Source of the DNA: Octadecabacter sp. B2R22
GTDB lineage: Bacteria > Pseudomonadota > Alphaproteobacteria > Rhodobacterales > Rhodobacteraceae
DNA: 64,000 nt
Direction of reading: 5' to 3'
Assembly: GCF_018861045.1 (NCBI RefSeq)
Contig: NZ_JAHKQJ010000005.1
Location: forward strand, 1-64,000
This document shows, piece after piece, positions 26,089 through 36,721 of the stretch (the stretch's first letter is position 1; each line of letters starts with the position of its first letter). The position numbers were made by a program, and so were the translations under genes. Below the pieces are notes generated by a model. It ran no database searches. It saw only the letters and a list, made by a program, of their open reading frames with translations, and was not told the DNA's origin.

Positions 26089-27936
26089 TTATGTCCGACC
26101 AAACAGCCGCTCAATATCGCTTAATTTCAGTTCAACATAGGTCGGGCGCCCGTGGTTACATTGCCCTGATCGAGGGGTTTGTTCCATTTCCCGCAAAAGC
26201 GCATTCATCTCTTCGCCGCGCATCCGTCGTCCGGTGCGGATCGAACCGTGACAGGCCACCCGACTGAGGATCGCTTCGAGTTTTTCCTGCACGAGAGTCG
26301 AAGAGCCCTGATCGTCAAGCTCATCCAGAATGTCTCGCAACATAGCTTCGGCATTCACTTCGCCCAAAATCGCGGGTGTTTCGCGCACCGCAATAGCGCC
26401 AGCACCGAAGGGTTCGATCGTCAGGCCGAACTTGGACAGGTCAGCGGCGTGGGCCAACAATTGGGCGGCATCCCCGTCTGACATTTCGATAATCTCGGGG
26501 ATCAGCAACGCTTGGGCTGCCACACCGTTTTCCGCCATCTGAGTTTTCAGTTTTTCATAGACTAGCCGTTCGTGCGCTGCGTGGCCGTCCACAATGACAA
26601 TGCCCGTTTCAGTTTGAGCAATGATGTAGTTCTCATGAACTTGCGCGCGGGCGGCGCCAAGGGGGTGGTCTTCTTCGGCTTCAGCGCTTTCGGTTTCGAC
26701 CACATCAACGCGACCAGACATATCAGCGCCAAAATCAGCAAACCCGCTCGGCTGTGGATCTGGGCGATACGCGGGCCCTGCCCCACCAGACGGACGGTCC
26801 ATCTGATAGACCCGTGCGCCGCCGTCAAAACCCGGACGTTCGGGTTGCATCGCACCCAAGGTCGCGTCAGCCACGGTGGTAGAGGCACGATGCCCTGCCT
26901 CTGCTAAAGCATGGCGAATGGCGCTCACGATAAGGCCGCGCACCACACCGGGATCGCGGAAACGCACCTCGGACTTGGCAGGGTGAACGTTGACGTCGAC
27001 GCGTGTCGGATCAAGGTCGACAAACAAACAGGCGGCGGGATGCCGATCGCGGCTCAGTGTATCCATATATGCGCCACGCAAAGCACCCAAAAGCACTTTA
27101 TCTCGCACTGGGCGGCCATTCACGAACAAGAACTGTTGAACCGACGACCCACGCGAATAGGTCGGCAAGGCGGCATAACCCGTCAAATGGACCTCTTCTC
27201 GTTTGGCATCAATCGCCAGCGCATTGTCCGCAAAATCACGACCCAACACACAGGCCAATCGTGCATGAAGGCCTGCAAACATGTCGCCAGTTTCGGCATC
27301 TGCCCGAAACGTCACGCGGGACTTGCCACCAGAAACATCCGTGAGAATGAACGTCACAAAAGGTTCCGCCATGGCGAGGCGTTTTATCACATCGCTTATC
27401 GCCTGCATCTCGGAACGATCCGTGCGCAGGAATTTCAGACGGGCTGGTGTGGCGTAAAACAGATCGCGTAATTCAACGACCGTGCCCGCAGTCAAAGCGG
27501 CTGGGCGGACAGCCTCGTGAGTGCCGCCAGACACAGAAATCTCTGCGCCTTCGCCACCCGTTGTGCGGCTTCGGATTGTCAGACGACCAACCGCACCAAG
27601 AGACGGCAAAGCTTCCCCTCGGAACCCGAAACTATGGATATTAAGCAAATCGGCACCGTCAATCTTGGACGTCGCGTGGCGTGACAAGGCTAAAGGCAAA
27701 TCATCAGCTGACATGCCGACACCATTGTCGGTCACACGGATCAAGGTTTTGCCGCCATCAGCAATAGATACTTCGACACGTGTCGCCTTGGCGTCCAAGG
27801 CATTCTCAACAAGTTCTTTCACCGCAGACGCGGGGCGTTCCACTACCTCACCGGCTGCGATCCGGTTGATCGCAGCATCGTCCAGTTGCCTGATAACAGG
27901 ACGCGTTTCGCTTATGTTGGGGTCAGGAGCAGCCAT
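26089..27936 (-). CDS. mutL: MutL, DNA mismatch repair protein
   Basis: A 615-residue GHKL-ATPase. The N-terminal motifs are intact: E near 47 in the VKELVENALDA motif, DNGVGM and GFRGEAL, and the C-terminal dimerisation domain ends in GRPT (near 597). The AACHGSIRTGR-like stretch (near 565) is the usual C-terminal pattern. MutL links MutS mismatch recognition to strand removal. The DQHAAHERL-type segment is present as DGHAAHERL. It continues the minus-strand gene run; the start is 48 bases after the M16 gene. Confidence 0.96.
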   Translation of the reverse strand: MAAPDPNISETRPVIRQLDDAAINRIAAGEVVERPASAVKELVENALDAKATRVEVSIADGGKTLIRVTDNGVGMSADDLPLALSRHATSKIDGADLLNIHSFGFRGEALPSLGAVGRLTIRSRTTGGEGAEISVSGGTHEAVRPAALTAGTVVELRDLFYATPARLKFLRTDRSEMQAISDVIKRLAMAEPFVTFILTDVSGGKSRVTFRADAETGDMFAGLHARLACVLGRDFADNALAIDAKREEVHLTGYAALPTYSRGSSVQQFLFVNGRPVRDKVLLGALRGAYMDTLSRDRHPAACLFVDLDPTRVDVNVHPAKSEVRFRDPGVVRGLIVSAIRHALAEAGHRASTTVADATLGAMQPERPGFDGGARVYQMDRPSGGAGPAYRPDPQPSGFADFGADMSGRVDVVETESAEAEEDHPLGAARAQVHENYIIAQTETGIVIVDGHAAHERLVYEKLKTQMAENGVAAQALLIPEIIEMSDGDAAQLLAHAADLSKFGLTIEPFGAGAIAVRETPAILGEVNAEAMLRDILDELDDQGSSTLVQEKLEAILSRVACHGSIRTGRRMRGEEMNALLREMEQTPRSGQCNHGRPTYVELKLSDIERLFGRT

Positions 27937-27984
27937 ACCGCTACAGATAGCATGGCGATGCCCGATTCTGACAGAGGTTTTGTG

Positions 27985-29286
27985 CTATTCTAGGCCTTCA
28001 GGTTGACCAACGACAACGAAATGCAGACCGTCTGGGTCCAGCAGCTCTGCCGCCATTTGGTTAACCTCTTCCAAGGTCACAGCGTTAACCAAATCATTGC
28101 GCCCGGCGATGTATTCCGTCGGCAGATCTTGCGCCTGCATGCCCACCAAAATCCCCGCGATTTCAGCATTGCCATCAAACCGCAACGGGTAGGCCCCCGT
28201 GAGGTATGTCTTTGCGGCGTCTAGCTCTTGCGCTGTGACACCTTCGCTCGCCATTTTAGCCCACTCTGCGCGAACGACTTCGATCGCTTCAGCGATGGTT
28301 GCATTGCCGGATGCGACTTGCCCCAGATACATCGTAGAAAGGTCTTTGGGGACAAGGTAGGAATAAACACCATAGGTCAGCCCGCGTTTCTCTCGGACTT
28401 CGTGCATTAACCGGCTTTCCAACCCGCTGCCGCCCAGTATTTCGTTCAACAGATAGGCCGCAAAGAAATTCTCGTCATCGCGCTCGATCCCCTCATGGCC
28501 GAACAGCGCAACCGATTGCGGCGTATCGTAAGGAACAACCGTTGTGCCGCCTTCAAGGCCAAACTCAACACGGTCCGGCAGATCAGGGCCCTCCATCGGC
28601 AAGTCACCGATCAAGTCATCAATCAAAACGCCCAGTTCGTCGGCGGAGATATCGCCCGCAGCGCCTACATAAACACGCCCTTGCACAAGAGCATTGGTAT
28701 GCGCCGCAATCAAATCATCGCGTGTAATTGCGGCGACCGTTTCGGCGGTCCCATCGAGCGACGAGCCATAAGGGTGATCACCAAAGGCGGCAGCATCAAA
28801 GGTCGCGCTTGCGATACTGTTGGGGTCTTGCGCATCCGAACGCAACATCGATTGCACTTGTGCGCGGACCCGTTCGATGGCGTCGTCATCAAACCGCGGA
28901 TCAACCAGCGCATCGCGCAAAAGCGCTGCGGCTTCGTCACGGTTTTCCGTTAGGAACACGGCGGAGACCGAAACAGAATCGTCATAGGCGCTAAATCCAT
29001 AAGATGCTGCAAGCGCCTCACGGGCTTCTTGGAAACCACGTGCATCCAAATCGCCTGAGCCCTCTTCCAGCAATGCCATCATCAGATTGGTAGCACCCCG
29101 CTTTGCAGGGTCATCAAGTGATGCGCCGCCATCAAAGATGATTTCGATCGCGACAAAGGGAATTGAGTCTTCTTCCACCAGCCACGCATCAATTCCACCC
29201 GGAGATGTGATTTCTTGAATGTCGATTTCAGCCTGTGCGGACGCAGCCGTCAGCGACAAAGCAAAGGCGAGGACGTAACGGATCAT
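27985..29286 (-). CDS. M16 family protein, non-catalytic type
   Basis: A 433-residue periplasmic protein with a signal peptide (1-19). Two M16 domains follow, but the HxxEH zinc motif is missing where it should occur (the segment reads LMMALLEEG). The R/Y motif RGLTYGVYSY (about 300) is kept. This matches the non-catalytic partner of heterodimeric M16B proteases. It overlaps its active partner gene by four bases, so a 1:1 complex is likely. Confidence 0.9.
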   Translation of the reverse strand: MIRYVLAFALSLTAASAQAEIDIQEITSPGGIDAWLVEEDSIPFVAIEIIFDGGASLDDPAKRGATNLMMALLEEGSGDLDARGFQEAREALAASYGFSAYDDSVSVSAVFLTENRDEAAALLRDALVDPRFDDDAIERVRAQVQSMLRSDAQDPNSIASATFDAAAFGDHPYGSSLDGTAETVAAITRDDLIAAHTNALVQGRVYVGAAGDISADELGVLIDDLIGDLPMEGPDLPDRVEFGLEGGTTVVPYDTPQSVALFGHEGIERDDENFFAAYLLNEILGGSGLESRLMHEVREKRGLTYGVYSYLVPKDLSTMYLGQVASGNATIAEAIEVVRAEWAKMASEGVTAQELDAAKTYLTGAYPLRFDGNAEIAGILVGMQAQDLPTEYIAGRNDLVNAVTLEEVNQMAAELLDPDGLHFVVVGQPEGLE

Positions 29287-30611
29287 TGTAGAACCTCCCG
29301 GCTTGGAATGACCCAGCCTGTAACAGATTGGTCTCGGTCGAGGACCCGTTCAGCCGCCGCAAGGACATCTTCAGCTGTAACCGCTTGCAAGATTTCGGGC
29401 CAAGCCTGAACGTCATCCACTGTCAGCCCGGACGTCAACGCAGCGCCGTAACGACGGGCAATTCCGCCCACATTGTCGCGGGCGTAAATTTCACTCGCCT
29501 TAAGCTGGGTGCGCAAGGCTTCCATTCGGGCGGGGTCGATGCCTTCTTCGAGGAAAGCCGCTATGGCAGCGTCCATTGCGTCTTCTGCGTCTTGTAACGA
29601 AACTCCTTCGGCAGGCACGACAGTGAGTCCGAAAGTGCCATCATCAAGGTTCAACCCGTCGTAATAGGCCCCTGCATAAACGGCTGTGTTGGTTTCAAAT
29701 TGCAAAGCAATGCCAAGCGCAGATGTAAACGGAGAGCCGCCCAAAAGGTCCGCCAAATAGGTAAGTGCTGCGGCTTCTTCCTGTGCGCCTTCGTCGCGTT
29801 CGGGAGCTATGTAGCTGCGGCTGATGTATGGCTGCGCAACGCGCGGGTCTTCAAAGATAAGACGCCGCTCAGCGATTTGCGGTGGTTCCTGCGTGCGAAA
29901 TCGCTCTGGCAGGTTTGGCTCAGCGGGAAGCGGTCCATAGTATTTTTCTGCCAAGGCCAGAACCTCGTCCGGTTCAACGTCCCCAGCCACAACGAGGATC
30001 GCGTTATTTGGAGAATAGTAGATGTCGTAAAAGGACAGCGCATCTTGCATGTCCAACTCTTCCATCTCGTGTTTCCAGCCAATGATCGGCACGCCGTAAC
30101 GATGATTAAGGAACTGTGCTGCGCGCATCTGTTCACGGGCCAGTGCGTTCGGGGAGTTTTCAGTGCGCTGGTTGCGTTCTTCGAGGATAACGCCGAGTTC
30201 AGTGCGAATGTCCTCTTCGGTGAGCACGAGGTTGTTCATCCGGTCGGCTTCGTATTGCATCATCAGCGGCAAACGATCTGCGGCGACCCGCTGGAAATAT
30301 CCCGTATAGTCATAGCTGGTGAATGCATTGTCCGAACCGCCGTTTTCCGCAACGACCCGCTGGAACTCACCGCTTTCGACCGTTTCGGTGGCTTTAAAAA
30401 GCAAGTGTTCAAGGTAATGGGCGACACCGGATGACCCGACAGGTTCATCCGCCGATCCTGCACGATACCAAAGCATATGGACAACAACAGGTGCGCGGTG
30501 ATCTTCGATCACAACCACGTCCATACCATTGTCGAGCTGAAAGGTCGTGACCTCTTCCGCGAGGGATGAGCCCGCCCAAAGGGCAAGGGCCGCTGCTAGA
30601 AAACGCATCAA
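29283..30611 (-). CDS. M16 family zinc protease, catalytic type
   Basis: A 442-residue protein with a signal peptide (1-18) and a complete inverted zinc motif H65-YL-E68-H69 in the VAHYLEHLLFKAT segment. The later Glu ligand lies in the ENGGSDNAFT downstream region. It is expected to degrade short peptides in the periplasm with the downstream partner. It lies 82 bases after the DUF3035 lipoprotein gene. Confidence 0.92.
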   Translation of the reverse strand: MMRFLAAALALWAGSSLAEEVTTFQLDNGMDVVVIEDHRAPVVVHMLWYRAGSADEPVGSSGVAHYLEHLLFKATETVESGEFQRVVAENGGSDNAFTSYDYTGYFQRVAADRLPLMMQYEADRMNNLVLTEEDIRTELGVILEERNQRTENSPNALAREQMRAAQFLNHRYGVPIIGWKHEMEELDMQDALSFYDIYYSPNNAILVVAGDVEPDEVLALAEKYYGPLPAEPNLPERFRTQEPPQIAERRLIFEDPRVAQPYISRSYIAPERDEGAQEEAAALTYLADLLGGSPFTSALGIALQFETNTAVYAGAYYDGLNLDDGTFGLTVVPAEGVSLQDAEDAMDAAIAAFLEEGIDPARMEALRTQLKASEIYARDNVGGIARRYGAALTSGLTVDDVQAWPEILQAVTAEDVLAAAERVLDRDQSVTGWVIPSREVLQ

Positions 30612-30693
30612 GTTACTCCGCTAATGTCTAAGCAGAACCTATGCGACAACACGGCACCTGCAAGGGCACAAACGCGTTTGTGAGAACTTGGTG

Positions 30694-31197
30694 TTACTGA
30701 GGTGGCGCAGACGGGGTCGCAACACCTGCATTCCGGAATCGTTGAAGTTCTGCGTAGGCATCAAGTGCTTGGCGAGCATAGGCTTGGAAATAACGGTCAC
30801 GGGCGCGAAACAACCCGAAACGGGATTGCCGCGTGCGAAAGGCCTCGTCCTCAGCGGCCAAAGTCTGGCGAATTGCCGGATCCACTCCATTTCGGCTGGC
30901 AGCGGTAATCAACGCACCGTCACGAGTTGGTACCCCTGCGGCAACAAGCGCGTTGGGGTTGCCGCCCAAAACAGCCACAGCATCCGCATTTGGCGTGGGG
31001 TCGGTAATGTTGGTGCCACCTGGTGTCGGTGTCGGAAGAACGCTTAGGTCGGCCGGCAAAGTCAACGGACCTGATGGTTGCACACGGAATTCATCCGGCC
31101 CGCCACTGGACGAGCGCAAATCGCGCAAACCGCGATCACCGCCTGCGCAAGCAGTCAGTGTCAGCACCAGCGTCATACAAAGTGTCAGTCGTAACAT
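30694..31197 (-). CDS. DUF3035 lipoprotein
   Basis: A 167-residue protein with a lipobox LTLTAC (cysteine 17). The mature part has the DEFRV..PL..P.D...LP.P.PG pattern of DUF3035 and a C-terminal helix. Similar small lipoproteins are often found after lspA in this group. LspA is the signal peptidase that would process it. Function unknown. Confidence 0.85.
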   Translation of the reverse strand: MLRLTLCMTLVLTLTACAGGDRGLRDLRSSSGGPDEFRVQPSGPLTLPADLSVLPTPTPGGTNITDPTPNADAVAVLGGNPNALVAAGVPTRDGALITAASRNGVDPAIRQTLAAEDEAFRTRQSRFGLFRARDRYFQAYARQALDAYAELQRFRNAGVATPSAPPQ

Positions 31198-31249
31198 CTC
31201 GCCCGTCCCTGTCGTTCCATATGCGTTTTAGCCGATAGTTTGGGGCTCG

Positions 31250-31729
31250 TCACGCGGTCTTCTTCTCGCCGTCGTTTTCTGTGAACAGAACAAGCCCAAT
31301 CGCACCCGCAAAAATCGCCACATCGGCCACGTTAAAGGCAAACGGATTGTTGATCCCGCAGCACGACATGTTCAAGAAATCCGCCACCGCACCATGCAAA
31401 ATACGGTCGATTACGTTTCCAAGCGCGCCCCCAACAAGCAACCCAGCACTGATGTAGGCCCACCGGCTGCGTGGTTCTTTGCGAATCCACCACAGCACAA
31501 AAATCGAAATAGCAATCGCCACCCCGATCAACACCCAACGCATGTCGAAATCAGCGAACAAACCAAAGTTTACACCGCGATTCCATGCCATGCGCAGGGA
31601 CAAAAGCGGTGCAAATAGGTCTAGGGCTTGGTTCGGCTGGCTTTCCAGATCGACCACATATAGCACGATATACTTCGTGACCTGATCAATCAGGAAAATC
31701 CAAAATCCAGTCCAGTAGGTCAGCCGCAT
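31250..31729 (-). CDS. lspA: Lipoprotein signal peptidase II
   Basis: A 159-residue inner-membrane aspartyl protease with four helices. The catalytic aspartates are D108 in GNVIDR and D136 in FNVAD, both intact. It removes signal peptides from prolipoproteins after lipidation. It sits 21 bases after purH and 52 before the DUF3035 lipoprotein gene, in the same direction. Confidence 0.96.
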   Translation of the reverse strand: MRLTYWTGFWIFLIDQVTKYIVLYVVDLESQPNQALDLFAPLLSLRMAWNRGVNFGLFADFDMRWVLIGVAIAISIFVLWWIRKEPRSRWAYISAGLLVGGALGNVIDRILHGAVADFLNMSCCGINNPFAFNVADVAIFAGAIGLVLFTENDGEKKTA

Positions 31730-31750
31730 CTTTGTGAGCTTTCTTTTTTG

Positions 31751-33340
31751 TCAGTGCTTGAAGTGGCGCATGCCGGTGAAGACCATGGCAAGGCCAGCCT
31801 CATCCGCGGCAGCGATCACTTCGTCATCACGCATGGAGCCACCAGGCTGGATCACACAAGACGCACCGGCAGCCGCTGCCTCAAGCAGACCATCGGCGAA
31901 CGGGAAGAACGCATCAGACGCAACAGCGGCCCCTTTGGCCAGTGACGCAGGCAAGCCCAGCGCATCCGCCATCCGTTGGGATTTGGTCGCCGCGATGAGC
32001 GCGCTATCAAGGCGTGACATCTGCCCAGCGCCAACACCAACGGTCTGACCATCTTTCGCATAAACAATGGCGTTAGATTTAACGTGTTTGGCAACAGTCC
32101 ACGCAAACAACATGTCCGCGATCTGTGCATCTGTCGGCTGGACCTTCGTCACGACCTTAAGGTCGGACGCGGCGATATGGCCGTTGTCTTTGTTCTGCAT
32201 GAGGTATCCACCGGACACCTGACGGATCGTTTCAGAAACCGCCATCGGGTCAGCCAAACCACCTGTCGTCAGCAAACGCAGGTTCTTCTTGGCAGCGAAC
32301 AAGACCTTCGCCTCGTCCGTGGCAGATGGCGCGATAACGACTTCGGTAAAGATACCAGTGATCGCCTGAGCCGTTTCAGCGTCAAGTTCACCATTCAACG
32401 CGATGATACCGCCGAACGCTGAAGTCTGATCGCACTCAAAAGCCTTTTGGTAGGCTTCGGCCAATGTCGCGCCACGGGCAACGCCGCATGGGTTGGCATG
32501 TTTGATGATCGCAACGGCAGGGCCGTCTTTTGCGGCAAATTCACTGACCAATTCAAACGCAGCGTCTGTGTCGTTGATGTTGTTATAGGACAGTTCTTTG
32601 CCCTGATGCTGCTGGGCCGTCGCCACGCCGGGGCGGTCGGAACCGTCGGTGTAGAATGCTGCTGCTTGGTGCGGGTTTTCGCCATAGCGCAATGTCTGGG
32701 CAAGCGTCCCGGCAACGGCCTTGCGACGCGGTGCAGCATTGCCGATAGCACCAGCCATCCATGTGCTCACGGCGGCATCGTAGGCACCAGTGCGGGCATA
32801 TGCGGTTTGGGCCAGCGTCTGGCGGAACGCGAATGTCGTCTTGCCATCATTGGCGTCCAGTTCAGCCAACAATGCGTCGTAGTCTTCGACATCGACGACA
32901 ACGTTTACGAAAGCATGGTTTTTCGCCGCAGCACGGATCATCGCAGGACCGCCAATGTCGATGTTCTCGATCATCTCGTAATATTCGGCACCGCGGGCCA
33001 AAGCAGCCTCAAACGGGTAAAGGTTCACGACCAGCAAATCGATTGCGCCGATGTTGTGTTCGTCCATCGCTGCTACGTGGGCGTCGTTATCCCGAAGTGC
33101 CAACAAGCCGCCGTGCACCGCTGGGTGCAATGTTTTCACGCGACCATCCATCATTTCGGGGTAGCCCGTAACATCAGCCACATCGCGCACGTCCAAACCG
33201 GCGTCGCGCAATGTCTTTGCTGATCCCCCAGTCGAGAGCAATTCAACCCCACGCGCAGATAGCGCCTTTCCAAGGTCAATCAATCCGGCCTTGTCGGATA
33301 CGGAAAGCAAAGCGCGGCGAATTGGTTGCAGGTCGGTCAT
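31751..33340 (-). CDS. purH: PurH, bifunctional AICAR transformylase/IMP cyclohydrolase
   Basis: A 529-residue enzyme that performs the last two steps of IMP synthesis. The N-terminal cyclohydrolase (1-200) starts [13 protein letters not shown]; the transformylase region holds the KHANPCGVA and [10 protein letters not shown] motifs. The ATG at 33340 was preferred to the longer frame, since it begins directly before the conserved N-terminus. It starts 20 bases after the heparinase-like gene. Confidence 0.97.
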   Translation of the reverse strand: MTDLQPIRRALLSVSDKAGLIDLGKALSARGVELLSTGGSAKTLRDAGLDVRDVADVTGYPEMMDGRVKTLHPAVHGGLLALRDNDAHVAAMDEHNIGAIDLLVVNLYPFEAALARGAEYYEMIENIDIGGPAMIRAAAKNHAFVNVVVDVEDYDALLAELDANDGKTTFAFRQTLAQTAYARTGAYDAAVSTWMAGAIGNAAPRRKAVAGTLAQTLRYGENPHQAAAFYTDGSDRPGVATAQQHQGKELSYNNINDTDAAFELVSEFAAKDGPAVAIIKHANPCGVARGATLAEAYQKAFECDQTSAFGGIIALNGELDAETAQAITGIFTEVVIAPSATDEAKVLFAAKKNLRLLTTGGLADPMAVSETIRQVSGGYLMQNKDNGHIAASDLKVVTKVQPTDAQIADMLFAWTVAKHVKSNAIVYAKDGQTVGVGAGQMSRLDSALIAATKSQRMADALGLPASLAKGAAVASDAFFPFADGLLEAAAAGASCVIQPGGSMRDDEVIAAADEAGLAMVFTGMRHFKH

Positions 33341-33360
33341 GTGGGCCCCCTCAGGCGGTA

Positions 33361-35130
33361 TCAAGTTTCTGATCCGCTGAGGCTTGCGACATCACGCAAC
33401 GCGGTGGGCGTTTCTTGCGCTTTGGACAAAGACCAACGGATGCGCGTCGAATAGGCCAAAGTGGTGCCAGATAAAACCACCTGTTGCGTGGCACGGGGCC
33501 GCAATCGGCCATTTTCTAGATAAACTGACGGTTCTAGGCGCAAATCCCCCGCCCCATCATGGCGAAACACCCAGATTTCACCGGATTTCTGCGTCAGCGA
33601 CACCGCCGCCCCGCCCAAATCGACCACTGCATCCACCTCTGGATGCAAATGGAACCGCACCGACCAAGGGATTCCTTGCAACTTCTCCGCGTCCAGCGCT
33701 TTGTCAAAAATCGGTTCGTCTTTCGAATCCAGAATGGTCAGCAAGTCTTCACCGGCAATAGCGCGGCCATCCGATGTCAGGTCAAGCGTGCGCACATGGG
33801 TCAGGCCATGGGTGCGCCGATACCCGTCATGGGCCGTCGCCAACCGCATACCGTCGCCCAGTTCGCTGAACTCGGATTGAACGTCCTTGGGGCGATCAAG
33901 AAGCAGCTCCGCGCCATTCTTCTCCACTTTGATCCGAGACGAAGACAGGCCTTCAATGGTTAGCGTCGAATGGCTCGGCGTGGCGCGGCCAGCACGGCGC
34001 CATTCGGGGCCAAAGCTGGCACCGGGGCCGCAATTGACGATCAACGGCCGCCGTCCCGAGGTCACCTCCATCGCAAGCGTAGAGGCATGAGCCTCAGCCG
34101 ATGCCGCACCAGAAGACGGGGCGGCAGCATCCATAATTAGCGACGTGCGTCCCGCCGTAAGCCGCCCGTATCCCATATGCAGAGATTGGTCGGGCTGTTC
34201 CAACGTGCCGACAGCGGCCAAGGCTTGATCGAGCCAACCATCAAGCCCGCGTCCACCCCCATGAAATCGCGCCAACCCACCATCCGAATGACGCAGCGCC
34301 CGCAAGGTGGGAGCGATCCGATGCATGGCCGATGTTAAGGCCTCGGGCACGGCGCGGTCTGCATTGCGCAAGGCCGTTTCTACCCAAGTCAGCAGCGTGA
34401 GAACCTCAAGAAGTTCTTCAGGGTTTCTGGTCGCAATGCCGCCATCAGGCCCGATCTGCACTTTGCAGTCGCGGGTCAGCACCGCAATCGCCGGAGCCAC
34501 GCGGGATTCCATGCCTTGCAATGCCAGACCCGCGTAAATCATCCCAGCCAGCGCCTCAAATCGCGGTAGGCCCGGGCGTGCAGCACTCCAGCGGCGGGAT
34601 AAGAAGATTGCCTGTTGAGCCGCTGATCTAAAATAAGCCTCTGATTGTTCTTTTTCAGCACCCCGCAGCAGGAAAAACCCATGGGCAATCCAACGGATCA
34701 GCCGACGGCCCGTGACGTCTGGCGTCCAACCCGCGCCGCGCCCATCGCCGTAGCGGACAATCCAGTCCTGCAACCAAGCCTGCGCGGACACCCGCGCCCT
34801 GCTGTCACCCACGGCAGCCATATCATCCAGCCAAGCAAACCCATGGGCCGCATTGGTGGACGTATCAACGCGTGCGGCCGCCTCCCAAAGGCTGACACCC
34901 GGTGCTTCGATCAGATGGCCCGAGAACAAGAAATTACCCGCCAAAAGCTGTCTACCACGAGCGAAATGACCAATCATCTTTGGTTCAGGGTTGGAAATAA
35001 ACCCAGTGGCCGGACGCGTTCGTGCTGCCAGCCGCGCTTGCAACCGGTTCATCAGGCGCATGCGCCGCGTTGAGGTGTCGGATGTATCCACCACTTTTAA
35101 ATCTGCCTCTCGCTCGTGCTGTTCCAGCAT
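33361..35130 (-). CDS. Heparinase II/III family protein
   Basis: A 589-residue protein of the heparinase II/III-like family. An N-terminal alpha-helical toroid (about 40-320) is followed by a beta-sandwich heparinase II/III-like domain (about 330-570) with the [19 protein letters not shown] pattern. It lacks a clear signal peptide, which is odd for a polysaccharide lyase. In Roseobacters it lies regularly between rsmB and purH, so its role may be house-keeping. Confidence 0.85.
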   Translation of the reverse strand: MLEQHEREADLKVVDTSDTSTRRMRLMNRLQARLAARTRPATGFISNPEPKMIGHFARGRQLLAGNFLFSGHLIEAPGVSLWEAAARVDTSTNAAHGFAWLDDMAAVGDSRARVSAQAWLQDWIVRYGDGRGAGWTPDVTGRRLIRWIAHGFFLLRGAEKEQSEAYFRSAAQQAIFLSRRWSAARPGLPRFEALAGMIYAGLALQGMESRVAPAIAVLTRDCKVQIGPDGGIATRNPEELLEVLTLLTWVETALRNADRAVPEALTSAMHRIAPTLRALRHSDGGLARFHGGGRGLDGWLDQALAAVGTLEQPDQSLHMGYGRLTAGRTSLIMDAAAPSSGAASAEAHASTLAMEVTSGRRPLIVNCGPGASFGPEWRRAGRATPSHSTLTIEGLSSSRIKVEKNGAELLLDRPKDVQSEFSELGDGMRLATAHDGYRRTHGLTHVRTLDLTSDGRAIAGEDLLTILDSKDEPIFDKALDAEKLQGIPWSVRFHLHPEVDAVVDLGGAAVSLTQKSGEIWVFRHDGAGDLRLEPSVYLENGRLRPRATQQVVLSGTTLAYSTRIRWSLSKAQETPTALRDVASLSGSET

Positions 35131-35181
35131 CTTTGCGTTGGCAGACTTATAAGGCCCGCGCCTGTTTAAGTCACAGGTTTT

Positions 35182-36459
35182 TTAGTCGGGCTTGCGCAAT
35201 TGCGCGATGTAAAAGCCATCCATGCCGCCGATCTCGCCCCAATAGTCAGGCCGCAAACGCAAGCCGCCTTCAGAGGTACGCCATGCTGGATCAATCCCAG
35301 CAATATCGAGAGCGTGTATTTCGACCGTCAAACCATCATGACGTTCAAGAGCATCATCAACCTGCACTTCGCCCTCATCAGGGAGAAGCGAACAGGTGCA
35401 AAACACCAAACGACCACCTGGTTTCAGGAGGGACAGAGCGTGGTCAATCATGCCAGCCTGTTGGGCTATGAGCTCACCAAACTCGGAACCGTCTTTTGCA
35501 TAGGGCAAATCAGGGTGACGGCGGATTGTCCCTGTGGCGGAACAGGGCGCATCCAGCAAAATCGCATCGAACCCGTCTTCGGTGTAGGCAAACGCATCCG
35601 AAGTGACGGTCTGTGCGGTCAGGCCCGTGCGTTTGAGGTTTTCAGAGACGCGGATCATTCGGCCAACCGACGAATCAACAGCCGTCACGTCTGCTCCGCT
35701 GGCCGCAATCTGCATCGTTTTGCCACCCGGCGCCGCACAAAGGTCGAGGATCTTTTCGCCTTTCTGCGGGTTCAGAACCATGACGGGAATAGCGGCAGCA
35801 GCGTCCTGCACCCACCAATCGCCTGTTTGAAAACCAGGCAAGGCAGAGACCTGCCCACCGTCTTGCAATCGAATCGAACCTGTCGGCAAAATTTCGCCCT
35901 TCAGGACTTCATTTGCGGCTTCGATATCGCCTTTGACGGTAATGTCCAACGGAGCGCCCGCAAACTGAACCGCCTCAATCGCGGCGATAACTTCGGGGCC
36001 GTAGGCGTTTTTTAGCGGTTTGCGCAGCCAACCCGGCATGCGGGGCAAGGCAAGTTTGGACCAGCCTTCCGGTCCTTCAGCGGCGACTTTGCGCAGGACT
36101 GCGTTGACCAAGCCTTTCATGGATTGCGTGCGTTTGTTACGCGCCACCAGTTCAACGCCGGCGTTCACAACACCATGCGCCGCTTCGCCCCCTGCGAGCT
36201 CAACTGTGCATAGACGCAGCACGTTACGAACAGCCGTCGGAGGGGTCTTTTGTAAGAACCGCGCCAACATCCGATCCGCACGCGCCATTCCGCGCAGGGT
36301 CTCGGTTGCGAGGCGTTGTGCACGGGCGCGATCTTCTGGGGAGAGGTGCTGCAATGCACCCTCGCCGATCAACTCAGACAGCAACCGCCCTTCGGTTGTG
36401 ATTTGATCGAGAAGGAAAAGCGCGGCCTTGCGCGGGCCTAAACCTTGTTGTTGCGACAT
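35182..36459 (-). CDS. rsmB: RsmB-type 16S rRNA (cytosine-C5) methyltransferase
   Basis: A 425-residue NOL1/NOP2/sun-family enzyme. The N-terminal NusB-like RNA-binding domain spans about 5-130; the SAM-binding domain has LDLCAAPGGKT, and the two catalytic cysteines lie in DAPCSATG and FCTCSLLPDEGE. It makes m5C in 16S rRNA. It leads the long minus-strand run. Confidence 0.92.
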   Translation of the reverse strand: MSQQQGLGPRKAALFLLDQITTEGRLLSELIGEGALQHLSPEDRARAQRLATETLRGMARADRMLARFLQKTPPTAVRNVLRLCTVELAGGEAAHGVVNAGVELVARNKRTQSMKGLVNAVLRKVAAEGPEGWSKLALPRMPGWLRKPLKNAYGPEVIAAIEAVQFAGAPLDITVKGDIEAANEVLKGEILPTGSIRLQDGGQVSALPGFQTGDWWVQDAAAAIPVMVLNPQKGEKILDLCAAPGGKTMQIAASGADVTAVDSSVGRMIRVSENLKRTGLTAQTVTSDAFAYTEDGFDAILLDAPCSATGTIRRHPDLPYAKDGSEFGELIAQQAGMIDHALSLLKPGGRLVFCTCSLLPDEGEVQVDDALERHDGLTVEIHALDIAGIDPAWRTSEGGLRLRPDYWGEIGGMDGFYIAQLRKPD

Positions 36460-36526
36460 CTGGAACCCCTTGGAATCTGATCCATGCGAGGTATATCAGG
36501 ACTAGGCCCCACGCAAGGACACCAAA

Positions 36527-36703
36527 ATGCACGATACTGACAAGGATCTCACCCCAGCCGCCCAGCGCGCCTTGGCCGAAGCTGACGAACGCCGCAAAAA
36601 GGCGAAAGCGGCTGAAATGCCCGAAGAACTAGGGGGCCGCGATGGCCCAGAGCCCGTGCGCTTTGGGGATTGGGAAAGAAAAGGCATTGCCGTCGATTTT
36701 TGA
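36527..36703 (+). CDS. SdhAF4-type DUF1674 protein
   Basis: A 58-residue protein ending GGRDGPEPVRFGDWERKG then IAVDF, the signature of the DUF1674/SDHAF4 family. In mitochondria this factor helps assemble the flavinylated succinate dehydrogenase subunit. The N-terminal half is a charged helix rich in Ala, Lys and Glu. It lies on the plus strand between rsmB (divergent) and dapB (convergent), away from sdh genes. Confidence 0.85.
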   Translation: MHDTDKDLTPAAQRALAEADERRKKAKAAEMPEELGGRDGPEPVRFGDWERKGIAVDF

Positions 36704-36721
36704 ATTATGGCGCGCGGGGGG

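Noticed and set aside
32447-33223. 258-codon open frame opposite purH
   Set aside because: Antisense to conserved purH coding sequence; His/Cys/Arg-rich with no family match.
35182-36015. 271-codon open frame opposite rsmB
   Set aside because: Antisense to conserved rsmB; no support from domains or start signals.
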